From NCBI GenBank assembly GCA_002707785.1, contig PANW01000042.1, forward strand, positions 248,986 to 312,985: a stretch of 64,000 nucleotides of DNA. Direction: 5' to 3'. How positions within the stretch are numbered: position 1 is the stretch's first letter; every line of letters starts with the position of its first letter. The notes below the pieces were generated by a model, which saw only the letters and a list, made by a program, of their open reading frames with translations, was not told the DNA's origin and did not search any database. Source of the stretch: Cellvibrionaceae bacterium. GTDB taxonomy: Bacteria > Pseudomonadota > Gammaproteobacteria > Pseudomonadales > Cellvibrionaceae. Made by a program: the position numbers and the translations under genes. Below are positions 1 to 8,417 of the stretch, piece after piece.

Positions 1-486
1 TCCATCCATTTAGACAAGCCTTCTGATGTTGTTGAGAGAATACTTGAACACAGCTTTGAAAGCCCTAGTCTTGAAGAATGGATAGACACTAAAAAGGCCA
101 CTGAAGACTACGTTCAGCCCACGATAGACTTCATCAGAAATCTCTCCATGTTGAAAAACCCTAAAACCAAGAAAGATGTTCAGGACGAACTCGATAGAAT
201 CATGCTTCAAGTTAATGCAATGAAAGATAGCCAACCGGTTTCCTACTGGCTACTCATGGGTACCGTACAGAATTATTTTACACTCATTAACCGAATTTGT
301 TTGTCTTCGAAAGATACAAAGAGCATGCAAGAGAACTACAGATACTGCGTGACTATGTTCGACCAATTACTCAGCGAATGCAGAAAATTGCTTAAGAATA
401 ATCTGCTCCGACTACATTCAGATGCAGCGCTAAACCACACCCAACAGCAGCAGTATCACAACCTTCGCAAAGGTAAAACGGTATGA
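1..486 (+). CDS. C-terminal part of a probable Maf-like flagellin glycosyltransferase (gene cut by window edge)
   Basis: An open frame runs from base 1 without a stop to the TGA at 484-486, so this is the 3' part of a gene that begins outside the window; the first ATG inside (148) is probably internal. The visible 161 residues are mostly amphipathic helix, with no catalytic motif. Placement beside a nonulosonate operon and a methyltransferase, and the helical tail, fit the C-terminal domain of a Maf (motility accessory factor, DUF115) glycosyltransferase, which transfers pseudaminic or legionaminic acid to flagellin. That identity is an inference from context; the diagnostic N-terminal domain is not visible. 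The stop overlaps the start of the next gene by 4 bases (ATGA), so the two are translationally coupled. Confidence 0.5.
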   Translation, partial: SIHLDKPSDVVERILEHSFESPSLEEWIDTKKATEDYVQPTIDFIRNLSMLKNPKTKKDVQDELDRIMLQVNAMKDSQPVSYWLLMGTVQNYFTLINRICLSSKDTKSMQENYRYCVTMFDQLLSECRKLLKNNLLRLHSDAALNHTQQQQYHNLRKGKTV

Positions 487-1229
487 ACGCACCATACACA
501 CACGCAAAAGCCGATCAGAAGCGATTAACCGAATATTTTGAAGCTCAATGGGAAACCCCCTACCAAAGCACAATTCAGTTTCACAAATGGTTAACTGACA
601 CTATCAAGTTTCAGCCAAGCGAACACTATCTCGACCTTGGCTGTGGCATGGGAAGCAATGCCTATTACCTGTCTAAAAACCACGAGAAAAGCTTGTTTGA
701 GGGTGTCGACATTGACCAGGACTTAGTGAATCAAGGTAATCAACTGATTCAAAAAAAGACCATTCAAAATGTCAACCTGAGCCAAGACGACTGGTTCAAT
801 CTTCGCGAGGAGCACATCAATCGATATAGCGGGATAGTTAGCCTGCAAACGCTGATGATGTTTAAAGAGTTCCAATCTCCAATAAATCGAGTCATCGATC
901 TTAACCCTGACTGGTTTGCAATCAGCTCGCTGTTTTTCGATGGCGACATAGAAACTGCGACTCTCATCAAAGACTACACCTACGATGAACCTAAAGAGTA
1001 CTACTACAGCACCTTTTCGATTGCTCGCATTCAAGAACTTTGCGCCCAACGCGGCTACCCCTATTTCTCACATGTTCCATTCGAAATAGATATAGACTTG
1101 GAAAGGAAAACTGGATGGACTGGAATGGGGACTTACACAGAGCGTCTAGACGACGGCAGAAGGCTGCAAATTTCAGGGCCGCTGCTAATGAACTGGCGCT
1201 TTATGATTGCTTCTAAAACCCCTTTATAG
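483..1229 (+). CDS. class I SAM-dependent methyltransferase, glycosylation-island member
   Basis: This 248-residue protein has a clear class I SAM-binding motif I (LDLGCGMGSNA, about residues 50-60) and an acidic residue at the end of the second strand (GVDID, about 74-78), as in small-molecule methyltransferases. No signal peptide or membrane segment is seen. It starts on the ATG that overlaps the stop of the Maf-like gene, so both probably act on the same product. A likely substrate is the nonulosonic sugar or the glycosylated flagellin, because methylated nonulosonates are known on flagellins; this is inference, and the substrate cannot be read from the sequence. It converges with the methyltransferase that ends the leg operon. 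Confidence 0.75.
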   Translation: MNAPYTHAKADQKRLTEYFEAQWETPYQSTIQFHKWLTDTIKFQPSEHYLDLGCGMGSNAYYLSKNHEKSLFEGVDIDQDLVNQGNQLIQKKTIQNVNLSQDDWFNLREEHINRYSGIVSLQTLMMFKEFQSPINRVIDLNPDWFAISSLFFDGDIETATLIKDYTYDEPKEYYYSTFSIARIQELCAQRGYPYFSHVPFEIDIDLERKTGWTGMGTYTERLDDGRRLQISGPLLMNWRFMIASKTPL

Positions 1230-1306
1230 CGATAGAAAAGCTCCCAAGCGCTCTATTGACTGGAGTGCTTCGAGTCATCTCAAAAGCACTCACTATGTCG
1301 CTCCCG

Positions 1307-2149
1307 CTAAATCCGATCCAACACAACCAACTTCAGCGGCGCATAGTCACCAGAGGCTGGCCTCAGAGCCGATGAAAAGAAGTTAACAAACTCGGAGTTT
1401 CGTTTTACTGGCTGACCTTTGGTCATCATCGGATGCAAAACACGAGTCACATAAAAATGCGTTGATAAAAAATTGCTAGGCTGGTCAAAACCATAACTCG
1501 ATAAACTGTGGGGTGAGACTCCATCAACGTCAAAAAAACCATCCTCTAGATAGAGATTATGATAAGCAGAGGGAATGGCCTCTAACTCAAACTCGGATCG
1601 AGCTTCATTTAATCGAGACAGAGAGGACTCGAAGCATTCCACAAACAGCATCGCCCCGCCAACCTTAACAGTTTCCTTGATATTGCGTAGCGCGTCCCTC
1701 TGATCTGAAGGGTCGAGCAAATTAATAACTACCCTCTGACAAATCAATATGTCCGCATAGCGCCCTTGAGATAAGTTTGAATCTCTAATATCGCCTTCAA
1801 TGATATCAACCGAGGCGTTCGACTCAAATCGAGTAATCGCTAAGGTTCGTAACTCATCGGTCTTCTCAACACCCAGAAATTCGTGATCGGGAAACTGTTC
1901 ACTCAGAATTTCGAGTGTATAGCCGTTACCACACCCCACATCCATGATAGTAGCAGGCCCCGTATCGCCTGCTTGCATGCGACGCTCCAGCGCCGCCGCC
2001 ACGAATTCCTTAATCGCCTCAGTCTCAGTAGATCGGGTGATATTATCAGCCATCGTACTGCTTGACGACAGGCCATCACTTTCAGCGACCTTGCGATAAT
2101 GTTCCGAAATAACCGTGTCGTAATCAGCCTTCGCTTGACTCTTAACCAT
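1307..2149 (-). CDS. class I SAM-dependent methyltransferase at the end of the nonulosonate operon
   Basis: A 280-residue methyltransferase with motif I IMDVGCGNGYTLEIL and the acidic post-II residue in FLGVEKTDE. The ATG at 2149 is preferred over an upstream GTG at 2161 because an AGGTGAG Shine-Dalgarno sequence lies 7 bases before it; the GTG lies inside that site. The gap to the SDR stop at 2199 is only 49 bases, in the same direction, so it is probably the last gene of the leg operon. It is not obviously similar to the methyltransferase at 483-1229 outside motif I, so the two likely act on different positions or substrates. Function within nonulosonate or flagellin modification is inferred from location. 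Confidence 0.75.
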   Translation of the reverse strand: MVKSQAKADYDTVISEHYRKVAESDGLSSSSTMADNITRSTETEAIKEFVAAALERRMQAGDTGPATIMDVGCGNGYTLEILSEQFPDHEFLGVEKTDELRTLAITRFESNASVDIIEGDIRDSNLSQGRYADILICQRVVINLLDPSDQRDALRNIKETVKVGGAMLFVECFESSLSRLNEARSEFELEAIPSAYHNLYLEDGFFDVDGVSPHSLSSYGFDQPSNFLSTHFYVTRVLHPMMTKGQPVKRNSEFVNFFSSALRPASGDYAPLKLVVLDRI

Positions 2150-2198
2150 TGCAATACTCACCTATTCTCAACTGTAATTTACCGAACTCAACTTTCTA

Positions 2199-2969
2199 TT
2201 AAAGAACAAAGCCGTCGTCGACGATGATATTCTGCCCGTTCACATAGCGAGACTCTTCCGCCAGCAGATACAACAAGGTTGAATTCAAATCTTCAGGATT
2301 CAGCATACCCTTGCTCGAACAACAGCTTTTGTAGCGTTCGAGAAAATTATGATCTTGGCCATCGAGTATTCCACCAGGGCTTATGCAGTTGGCCCGAACT
2401 CCCGTCCCCTTTAGCGTGACCGCTAAGTACTGTGTCAGCTGAATAATCGCCGATTTTACCAACGGATACTCAACGGGCATTCCCATAGCCGTGCCTTCGT
2501 ACAACTCAAAGCGTGGCGCCACACAACCGTATATTGATGCCAAATTCACCAACACTCCACGGCCCTGTTCGACAAAGTACTTGGAGAACTTCTGTGAAGT
2601 AAGAAAGTAGCCACCTAACTGAAGGTTCACATTGTCACAGAAACTGTGAAAATCAACATCAAAAAATGCATCGCCAAAACTTGAGTTACGTGGATAAGCG
2701 GCATTCACCAGAGCATCGATTCTTCCGTAGCGCTGATGAATTTCGGCGATAGCAGCATTGACCGATTCCGGTTCAACAATATTCATCACCACACTCGCGA
2801 TTTCACCACTGTCTGTTTGAGACTGCAGATCTTTGTGCGAGATCTCATCGAGATCACACCCTATCGCTACGCGACCGCTCGAGGCTATTGCAGACAGAAA
2901 ATTTTTACCAATTAGGCCATTGCCACCGGTAACAACAACAACTTCTCGTGTTTCTTTTTTAGCAACCAT
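2199..2969 (-). CDS. ptmA: short-chain dehydrogenase, PtmA-like flagellin-modification oxidoreductase
   Basis: A 256-residue classical SDR. It has an N-terminal Rossmann motif (VVVTGGNGLIGK, about residues 10-21), an NAAYPR segment in place of the usual NNAG, and a C-terminal GQNIIVDDGF motif typical of SDRs. The usual YxxxK catalytic motif is only loosely represented, by a tyrosine-rich segment with YPLVK near residue 169. ATG at 2969 is chosen because it lies in a TGATG with the stop of the aminotransferase; a TTG one codon upstream is less likely. Adjacency to LegF and the N-terminal sequence resemble PtmA of Campylobacter, an oxidoreductase needed for legionaminic-type flagellin glycosylation. 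The exact substrate is unknown. Confidence 0.65.
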   Translation of the reverse strand: MVAKKETREVVVVTGGNGLIGKNFLSAIASSGRVAIGCDLDEISHKDLQSQTDSGEIASVVMNIVEPESVNAAIAEIHQRYGRIDALVNAAYPRNSSFGDAFFDVDFHSFCDNVNLQLGGYFLTSQKFSKYFVEQGRGVLVNLASIYGCVAPRFELYEGTAMGMPVEYPLVKSAIIQLTQYLAVTLKGTGVRANCISPGGILDGQDHNFLERYKSCCSSKGMLNPEDLNSTLLYLLAEESRYVNGQNIIVDDGFVL

Positions 2970-4291
2970 CAATTACGTTTCCGAAAAACAGGTTTTACGA
3001 TAGGTCCCTGTAAATACTCTTCAATTCCATTGTTTGCCGCTAGAGCACAGACTTCTAGGGCACTATCCAACGACGCTTCTAAGTGATTCACGGCATGCTC
3101 ATCGTGGCGATAACACAGTGCGATACAAGGCATTAACACACGCTGTTTCACCATTTCTTGAAGGAACAGAGTTCTCATCGCCATATCATTATTGCCGTGC
3201 TCATCGACGATGGTGTAATAAGGTGAGCAATCGACACCTTGCGCACTAAACCTTTCACTAACGCCATGCTTGGCTGAGAGACGATTAAACGCATTAACGA
3301 TCTTAGATCCGGTTGACCAGAAATGTTCGATGACAGGATTCTCATGCATGAAGTCAAGAGTGGCGGTAAAAGCTCCCAGGCTACTCATCTCCGCACCGTG
3401 CGTGCTGGACAGTAAAAATAGCCGCTCTTGATCGGCAGTCTCAATAGAGCCCAATTCCATAATCTCCCGCCGACCGGCGACGGCAGCTACCGAATAGCCA
3501 TTTGCCATTGCCTTACCAAATGTGCACAAATCCGGCGTAATTCCGTAGTAGTGTTGCGCCCCCTTTATATCCCATCGAAACCCAGTGATCATTTCGTCTA
3601 GAATAAATACAACACCGTATTGATTGCACAATCGCTGAACTAGCTGCAGATAGTTTTCCGCTTGTCCCTCAAGATTTTCCGCCGGATGCTCCAGCGCCGC
3701 CGCTTCCATCACCAGGCAGGCCAACTCACTCCCTCGCTCAGTAAATAAGCGCGTAATAGATTCGATATCGTTATAATCAAATTTGAAGGTCTGCGCCTGC
3801 ACAGACTGTGGGATACCCTTGCTAATAACCGTCGAGCCAATAAACCAGTCGTCATAGGAAAAAAAGGGCTGCTGGGCGCAAACCGCGACATTATCGCGGC
3901 CCGTATACCCTCTCGCGAGCTTTACCGCTGCAGTAACGGCAGTAGAACCATTCTTAGCGAACTTCACCATATCTACAGAATTAATGATATCAATGAGTCT
4001 TTCTGCGGCCTCAAGCTCTACATAGGAGGGACGTGACAGGTTATTACCCTGTCGACTGTACTTTTCCGCCACATCACAAATCACTGGCTCGGCGTAGCCG
4101 ATGTTTACAGAACGCAAAGCCATGACGAAATCCAAGTACTGATGGCCATCAGAACCTAGGCTATATCCCCCCGCTCCCGACTGCATGATAGCCGGTGCAT
4201 TTTGCGGGTACTGATCAAAACCTCGAGAGTAAGTATGCGCGCCTCCAGGGATGGCCCTTAGCAAGCGGCTCTGAAGCTCACGATTGTTCAA
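2969..4291 (-). CDS. class III PLP-dependent aminotransferase (glutamate-1-semialdehyde aminomutase-like)
   Basis: This 440-residue fold-type I aminotransferase resembles HemL in its start (IPGGAHTYSRG), in the cofactor-binding aspartate strand (FILDEMITGFR, about residues 230-240) and in the Schiff-base lysine (TFGKAMANGYSV, about 260-270). It begins on TTG at 4291, overlapping the legF stop (TTGA), with GGAG 7 bases upstream; no better ATG is present. It is unlikely to be the housekeeping HemL, because it is embedded in a sugar operon and coupled to its neighbours by overlapping codons. A role in making an amino sugar or an N-linked substituent for the nonulosonate is plausible but unproven. 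Confidence 0.7.
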   Translation of the reverse strand: MNNRELQSRLLRAIPGGAHTYSRGFDQYPQNAPAIMQSGAGGYSLGSDGHQYLDFVMALRSVNIGYAEPVICDVAEKYSRQGNNLSRPSYVELEAAERLIDIINSVDMVKFAKNGSTAVTAAVKLARGYTGRDNVAVCAQQPFFSYDDWFIGSTVISKGIPQSVQAQTFKFDYNDIESITRLFTERGSELACLVMEAAALEHPAENLEGQAENYLQLVQRLCNQYGVVFILDEMITGFRWDIKGAQHYYGITPDLCTFGKAMANGYSVAAVAGRREIMELGSIETADQERLFLLSSTHGAEMSSLGAFTATLDFMHENPVIEHFWSTGSKIVNAFNRLSAKHGVSERFSAQGVDCSPYYTIVDEHGNNDMAMRTLFLQEMVKQRVLMPCIALCYRHDEHAVNHLEASLDSALEVCALAANNGIEEYLQGPIVKPVFRKRN

Positions 4292-5013
4292 TCCAATTCT
4301 CCTTTCAAAAGATCACGATGCTGATACAGTGCCTCTGCACAGATGAAATCAGCGAGGTCGTCGATCTCCTGAGTTTTCCACGACTGCATGGTATACCCCA
4401 ATGCATAGGGATGATAAAAGCGTCCGTACTGTCGCAACGCCTCGGTGGTGGACAGATAGAAAGATCCCGCAAAACAAAACACCGGAGTTAGATCTTGGCG
4501 ACGTAAAGGCTTGCTAAAATCTTGCTCACCCAAAGGTATCATATAGTTGTCGCTCGAGAGTTTTACGCAAAACGCTGGATGCTCCGTTAAGACTTCTCTC
4601 ACTGCCATTATCGATTTAGCATTGCCATTCTCAAGTAGCAATTCCATTGCCTTATCCAGATCGCTTGCCTCAGTCAGCGGTGAGGTTGGCTCTAGCAACA
4701 ATAGATATTGATAGTGCTCTCCGTCTGCCGCCAGTCGATCCAGTAGGTCAATGAGTACATCCACCGAGCTAGCGGTATCAGATGCCAGTTCTGCAGGCCT
4801 CAAAAAAGGAACTTCAGCGCCATAGCGCTGCCCCAGAGCTGCATACTTCTCACTGTCAGTGGACAACACAATTCGATCAATCCAGGAGCATTGTTTCGCC
4901 GTGAGTATAGGGCGGGCAAGCAAGGGTTCACCGGCAAAGTTTCTGATGTTTTTGTCTGTTAAACCTTTGCTTCCTGAGCGTGCGGTAATTACCGCCAATA
5001 CGCGTGGCTTCAT
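4288..5013 (-). CDS. legF: CMP-nonulosonate cytidylyltransferase (CMP-legionaminate synthetase)
   Basis: A 241-residue enzyme of the NeuA/LegF/PseF family, which activates nonulosonic acid with CTP to the CMP-sugar used by the glycosyltransferase. The family's CTP-binding N-terminus is clear (ITARSGSKGLTDKNI, about residues 9-23), as is LLEPTSPL (about 106-113). The start overlaps the end of the upstream nucleotidyltransferase by 4 bases (ATGA). Length and neighbours (legI, legG, ptmE-like) favour the legionaminic-acid version rather than sialic acid, although the sugar isomer cannot be settled from motifs alone. Confidence 0.8.
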   Translation of the reverse strand: MKPRVLAVITARSGSKGLTDKNIRNFAGEPLLARPILTAKQCSWIDRIVLSTDSEKYAALGQRYGAEVPFLRPAELASDTASSVDVLIDLLDRLAADGEHYQYLLLLEPTSPLTEASDLDKAMELLLENGNAKSIMAVREVLTEHPAFCVKLSSDNYMIPLGEQDFSKPLRRQDLTPVFCFAGSFYLSTTEALRQYGRFYHPYALGYTMQSWKTQEIDDLADFICAEALYQHRDLLKGELD

Positions 5014-6062
5014 AGCGCTATATTATTGATGTCTTGTTGAGCGCGCTCGAAGTCATTCATGCGTCCGATATCTAACCAGTATTCATCCAAAGGATACATC
5101 GCCACATGACCGCCTTCTTCAACCCGCTGATTCAACAAGGTCGGCATATCAACTTGTTTCAGGCCTCTAACTTTCTCAATCATTGCCGGATTAATAACGT
5201 AGATGCCGGCATTTATGTAGTAGCGATAAACCGGTTTTTCATGCATTGATTGAACTTTAAAATCTTCTGCTTGGACCACACCGTATGGCACTTGATACTC
5301 ATGCTCACGCACACACATAGTCGCATCAGCAGCGGACTCAGTATGGTATTTGAGTAATCGAGAGAAATTTACTTTTGTCAGAATGTCACCATTCATCATG
5401 ATCAACGGCATATCCGGTAGGTCGTCAGGAAGTAGTCCCAAGGCCCCGGCAGTGCCCAGAGGTTGATCTTCGTATGTGTATTCAATCGAGACACCCCAGC
5501 GACTACCGTCACCAAAGTACTCTTTAATCATCTCAGGAAGGTAGTGCGTGGAGATATAAAACCGGTGAAAGCCAACATCAGCAAAGCTCTCAAGAATCGT
5601 TTCTAGAATAGGTTTACTGCCCACCCTTAACAACGGCTTTGGACAGGCATCCGTCAGTGGACGTAAACGTGAACCATAACCGCCCGCCATCAAAAAGACG
5701 GGGTTATCGCGTCGAGGTGTTTCCGTCAATTCCTGCAAGGTCAGTACATTGACCAGCTTTCCTCCTTCCACAACCGGCATATGCATCAATTGTTTGGCCT
5801 CCATGATTCGACGAATGGCTTGAGAGCTATCGGAAGGTTCACAAGTTAACGGCGAGCGATTCATGACACTGGCAACGGCCTCAGACATCCCGGCACCTCC
5901 GAGCAATCCGCGTCGGATGTCGCCATCAGTCACCAATCCACTCAGCACTCCGTCCTCACGAACCACAAATGCCGCCTTTGCCGCACTGTGATCAATAACG
6001 CCTAGCGCATCAATGATCGTTTTGTCTTCACTTATACAGGCCTTTTGCCATTGAAAAGCCAT
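5010..6062 (-). CDS. ptmE: CBS-domain sugar nucleotidyltransferase, PtmE-like
   Basis: This 350-residue protein has two N-terminal CBS repeats (about residues 8-115) followed by a sugar-1-phosphate nucleotidyltransferase domain (about 120-345). The nucleotide loop is FLMAGGYGSRLRPLTD with the following PKPLL, and the metal-binding aspartate is in MNGDILT. In Campylobacter the homologue PtmE makes GDP-glucosamine, the GDP-linked entry to legionaminic acid, so this cluster probably uses a GDP sugar; that is inference from family and context. The CBS pair suggests control by an adenosine nucleotide. It is separated from legI by 90 bases but coupled to legF downstream. Confidence 0.75.
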   Translation of the reverse strand: MAFQWQKACISEDKTIIDALGVIDHSAAKAAFVVREDGVLSGLVTDGDIRRGLLGGAGMSEAVASVMNRSPLTCEPSDSSQAIRRIMEAKQLMHMPVVEGGKLVNVLTLQELTETPRRDNPVFLMAGGYGSRLRPLTDACPKPLLRVGSKPILETILESFADVGFHRFYISTHYLPEMIKEYFGDGSRWGVSIEYTYEDQPLGTAGALGLLPDDLPDMPLIMMNGDILTKVNFSRLLKYHTESAADATMCVREHEYQVPYGVVQAEDFKVQSMHEKPVYRYYINAGIYVINPAMIEKVRGLKQVDMPTLLNQRVEEGGHVAMYPLDEYWLDIGRMNDFERAQQDINNIAL

Positions 6063-6152
6063 AATCCGAGTACTCGCTGTTAATCTTCACACGCGGCAAA
6101 TGCTTGACGCTTTTTTGCCCAGTTATTACTCCTAGCAGATTTCATACCGGAA

Positions 6153-7232
6153 TTAGTCACTCTCTAATAACTCACCCGCTAGATAATCCCGTTTAGCCAC
6201 AGTTCCAATCAAATCCCAATAGCGCATTGGACTGACTCCAGTTCCCGGCCTTCGAGCCACGACATTTTGATGAGTAAAAACCTTACCCGCAGAGATGCTT
6301 TCAGCGGCAACAAGACTCCGCCTTGCCACATCTGCAGTGTTTTTTTCACAATTGTGAGGTGCCTTGACACCATCACCCAGTGCCAGCTCAACCGAGCGCA
6401 CACCGGCAACCATTTGCGTTAGCTCCATTGGCTCAAGCGAGGCCCTGTGATCTGGCCCCGTCATATTTCGATCGAGCGTAAAGTGTTTTTCAATCACGCC
6501 CGCGCCCTTTGCGGCAGCAGCAACAGGAATACTGATACCCGCCGTATGATCTGAATAACCCACGGGCAAACCAAATTGTTGCGACAAGGTATTCATTGCT
6601 CTTAGGTTAACCGTCTCTGGCGGTGCCGGATATTGAGAGGTGCAATGCAAGACCGTGATCTTATCGCACAGTCGCTCTCTGACAAGCTCGTCGTGCCAAG
6701 CTTCGCGAAACTCCTGCTCGCCCGATGGCAGCCTTGTGGGTATGGTCATCCCCCAGCCGATCAACGCTAGCGCTCGCTCAACCTCATCACTATTGGCCAT
6801 ACCAGTGGACAGGATTAAATCACAACCGCTGCGAGCAAATGCCAGTAAAAGGGGGCCATTTGTAAGTTCTCCGGAGGGTATTTTCAGGCTAGTGACGCCG
6901 AGCTCGTCAACAAGAAATCGTATACTGTCACGATCAAAAGGGGTCGACATGAATTCGACACCTAAAGACTCACACTGTGCTTTTAACTCCCAATGACAGT
7001 CTTTCTTCAACTCCAGCTTTCGAAGCATTTCTAGTTGACTGTCATTGCCTTGCAAATTCTTCTTTTGGTATTGCGCCTGTTCGGCGTTGGCGGTGGCCAC
7101 AAGATGCGCCTGGAAAGTTTGGAACTTTATGACATCGGCACCGGCTTTTGCTCCAGCCTCTACCAGCTGGGCGGCCAGATCAAAATCTCCATTGTGGTTG
7201 ACGCCCGCTTCCGCAATTATTTTAACGGCCAC
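6153..7232 (-). CDS. legI: legionaminic acid synthase (NeuB family)
   Basis: A 359-residue NeuB-family enzyme that condenses a six-carbon sugar with phosphoenolpyruvate to the nine-carbon nonulosonic acid. The N-terminal TIM-barrel start IAEAGVNHNGDF (about residues 6-17) and KFQTF (about 36-40) are typical, and GYSDHT and EKHFTLDR (about 220-255) are catalytic-barrel signatures. The C-terminal 60 residues form the antifreeze-like SAF domain (RRSLVAAESI, ARRPGTG). It starts on GTG directly after the legG stop (TGA then GTG), with GAGGAG upstream. Length agrees with LegI and PseI homologues (about 330-360). Confidence 0.85.
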   Translation of the reverse strand: MAVKIIAEAGVNHNGDFDLAAQLVEAGAKAGADVIKFQTFQAHLVATANAEQAQYQKKNLQGNDSQLEMLRKLELKKDCHWELKAQCESLGVEFMSTPFDRDSIRFLVDELGVTSLKIPSGELTNGPLLLAFARSGCDLILSTGMANSDEVERALALIGWGMTIPTRLPSGEQEFREAWHDELVRERLCDKITVLHCTSQYPAPPETVNLRAMNTLSQQFGLPVGYSDHTAGISIPVAAAAKGAGVIEKHFTLDRNMTGPDHRASLEPMELTQMVAGVRSVELALGDGVKAPHNCEKNTADVARRSLVAAESISAGKVFTHQNVVARRPGTGVSPMRYWDLIGTVAKRDYLAGELLESD

Positions 7233-8417
7233 TCAATGCTCCTCATCTGGAGGACAATCAAACGATATGTCGTAGAATGCTTTTCCACGATCGAATAGAG
7301 CCCAATCCAATGTTCGTAAGACTTCCAGTATTCTTTCACTGGTGTTGCCTTGCCCGTACGGGTTGACCACTCCTCGACATATCTCAACAAATTCCTCGGA
7401 TAACGCAACCTCGATTCCTCGGTTAATTGCCTCTAAATCGTTGGCAACATGGAGAACCGAATCAGCCGATAATCGTCCTTTTTGTCGATCGCCAATATTA
7501 ACCGTCGGCTTACCAAAACTAGGAACCTCTATAAGTCCGCTCGAGGAATTTCCAATGACACAATCAACCAAGGATAGACAGCTTAAATAACGACGACGCC
7601 CTAAAGACTCAACAAAAACAGCGTTGCTTCGCGGTTGCGAGAATTGTTTTAGTCTTTCTAAGAGTGCGTCACCACCCCGATCAAGGTTTGGGGCGGTAAT
7701 AAGCAACAGAGCGTCTGGATACCTATCCAATACCGATAACAGAGGCTCGACACTCCCGTTGCCGTCGGCCGCATTAGTTTCAGGATGGTAGGTAATCAAA
7801 AAAAACGGCGAGTCAAATTTATCTATGGGTAAGCTTTCGAGTAAATCAGCCTCCGTCATTAGCGGCTCTTTCAGAAGAGATTCAAGACCTGTTGCTCCCA
7901 CACTAAAGACCCGTTCGGGCTGTTCTCCGAGCTGAATAACACGACGACGATACTCTTCGGCTGCAACAAAGTGTATTTGAGACAGCTTGGTCATGGCGTG
8001 ACGCAAACAATCATCCACGGCACCTTCCGTTAACTCGCCTCCGTGTAAATGCGCAATAGGAATATTCATCAAGGTCGCCGCCTGCGTTGCCGCAAAAGCT
8101 TCAAAGCGATCACCCAGAACAATTAGCATTTGCGGCTCCAGCTCACTAAACGCTTGGGAGAAGCCAATAACAGCCTCCCCTGTGGATCGACTCATGGCGG
8201 CCGGCTCACGAGTATTGCAGGAAAACTCAACGGTGCGCGTTATCGGAAAGCCATCACTTTCGATCTCTGTTCGCGTTTCACCAAACTGAGCCTGCAGATG
8301 GGCACCGCACACCAATAACTGGAGCTGGAAATCATGACTTTCATGAAGCCCCTTTATAACCCAATACAGCAAGCCGTAATCGGCCCTAGTACCGGTTATT
8401 ACTGCAATAGACTTCAT
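7233..8417 (-). CDS. legG: hydrolysing nucleotide-sugar 2-epimerase (NeuC/LegG family)
   Basis: A 394-residue member of the UDP-GlcNAc 2-epimerase superfamily, of the hydrolysing type that releases the nucleotide and inverts C2. In the legionaminate pathway LegG makes 2,4-diacetamido-2,4,6-trideoxymannose. Seen are the N-terminal ITGTRADYGLLYWVI, LGDRFEAFAAA-type strand (VLGDRFEAFA, about residues 96-105), HLHGGELTEGAVDD (about 123-136) and the C-terminal GNSSSGLIEVPSFG (about 290-303), all hallmarks of the family. Its ATG overlaps the legC stop by 4 bases. Placement between LegC and LegI supports LegG rather than NeuC. Confidence 0.82.
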   Translation of the reverse strand: MKSIAVITGTRADYGLLYWVIKGLHESHDFQLQLLVCGAHLQAQFGETRTEIESDGFPITRTVEFSCNTREPAAMSRSTGEAVIGFSQAFSELEPQMLIVLGDRFEAFAATQAATLMNIPIAHLHGGELTEGAVDDCLRHAMTKLSQIHFVAAEEYRRRVIQLGEQPERVFSVGATGLESLLKEPLMTEADLLESLPIDKFDSPFFLITYHPETNAADGNGSVEPLLSVLDRYPDALLLITAPNLDRGGDALLERLKQFSQPRSNAVFVESLGRRRYLSCLSLVDCVIGNSSSGLIEVPSFGKPTVNIGDRQKGRLSADSVLHVANDLEAINRGIEVALSEEFVEICRGVVNPYGQGNTSERILEVLRTLDWALFDRGKAFYDISFDCPPDEEH

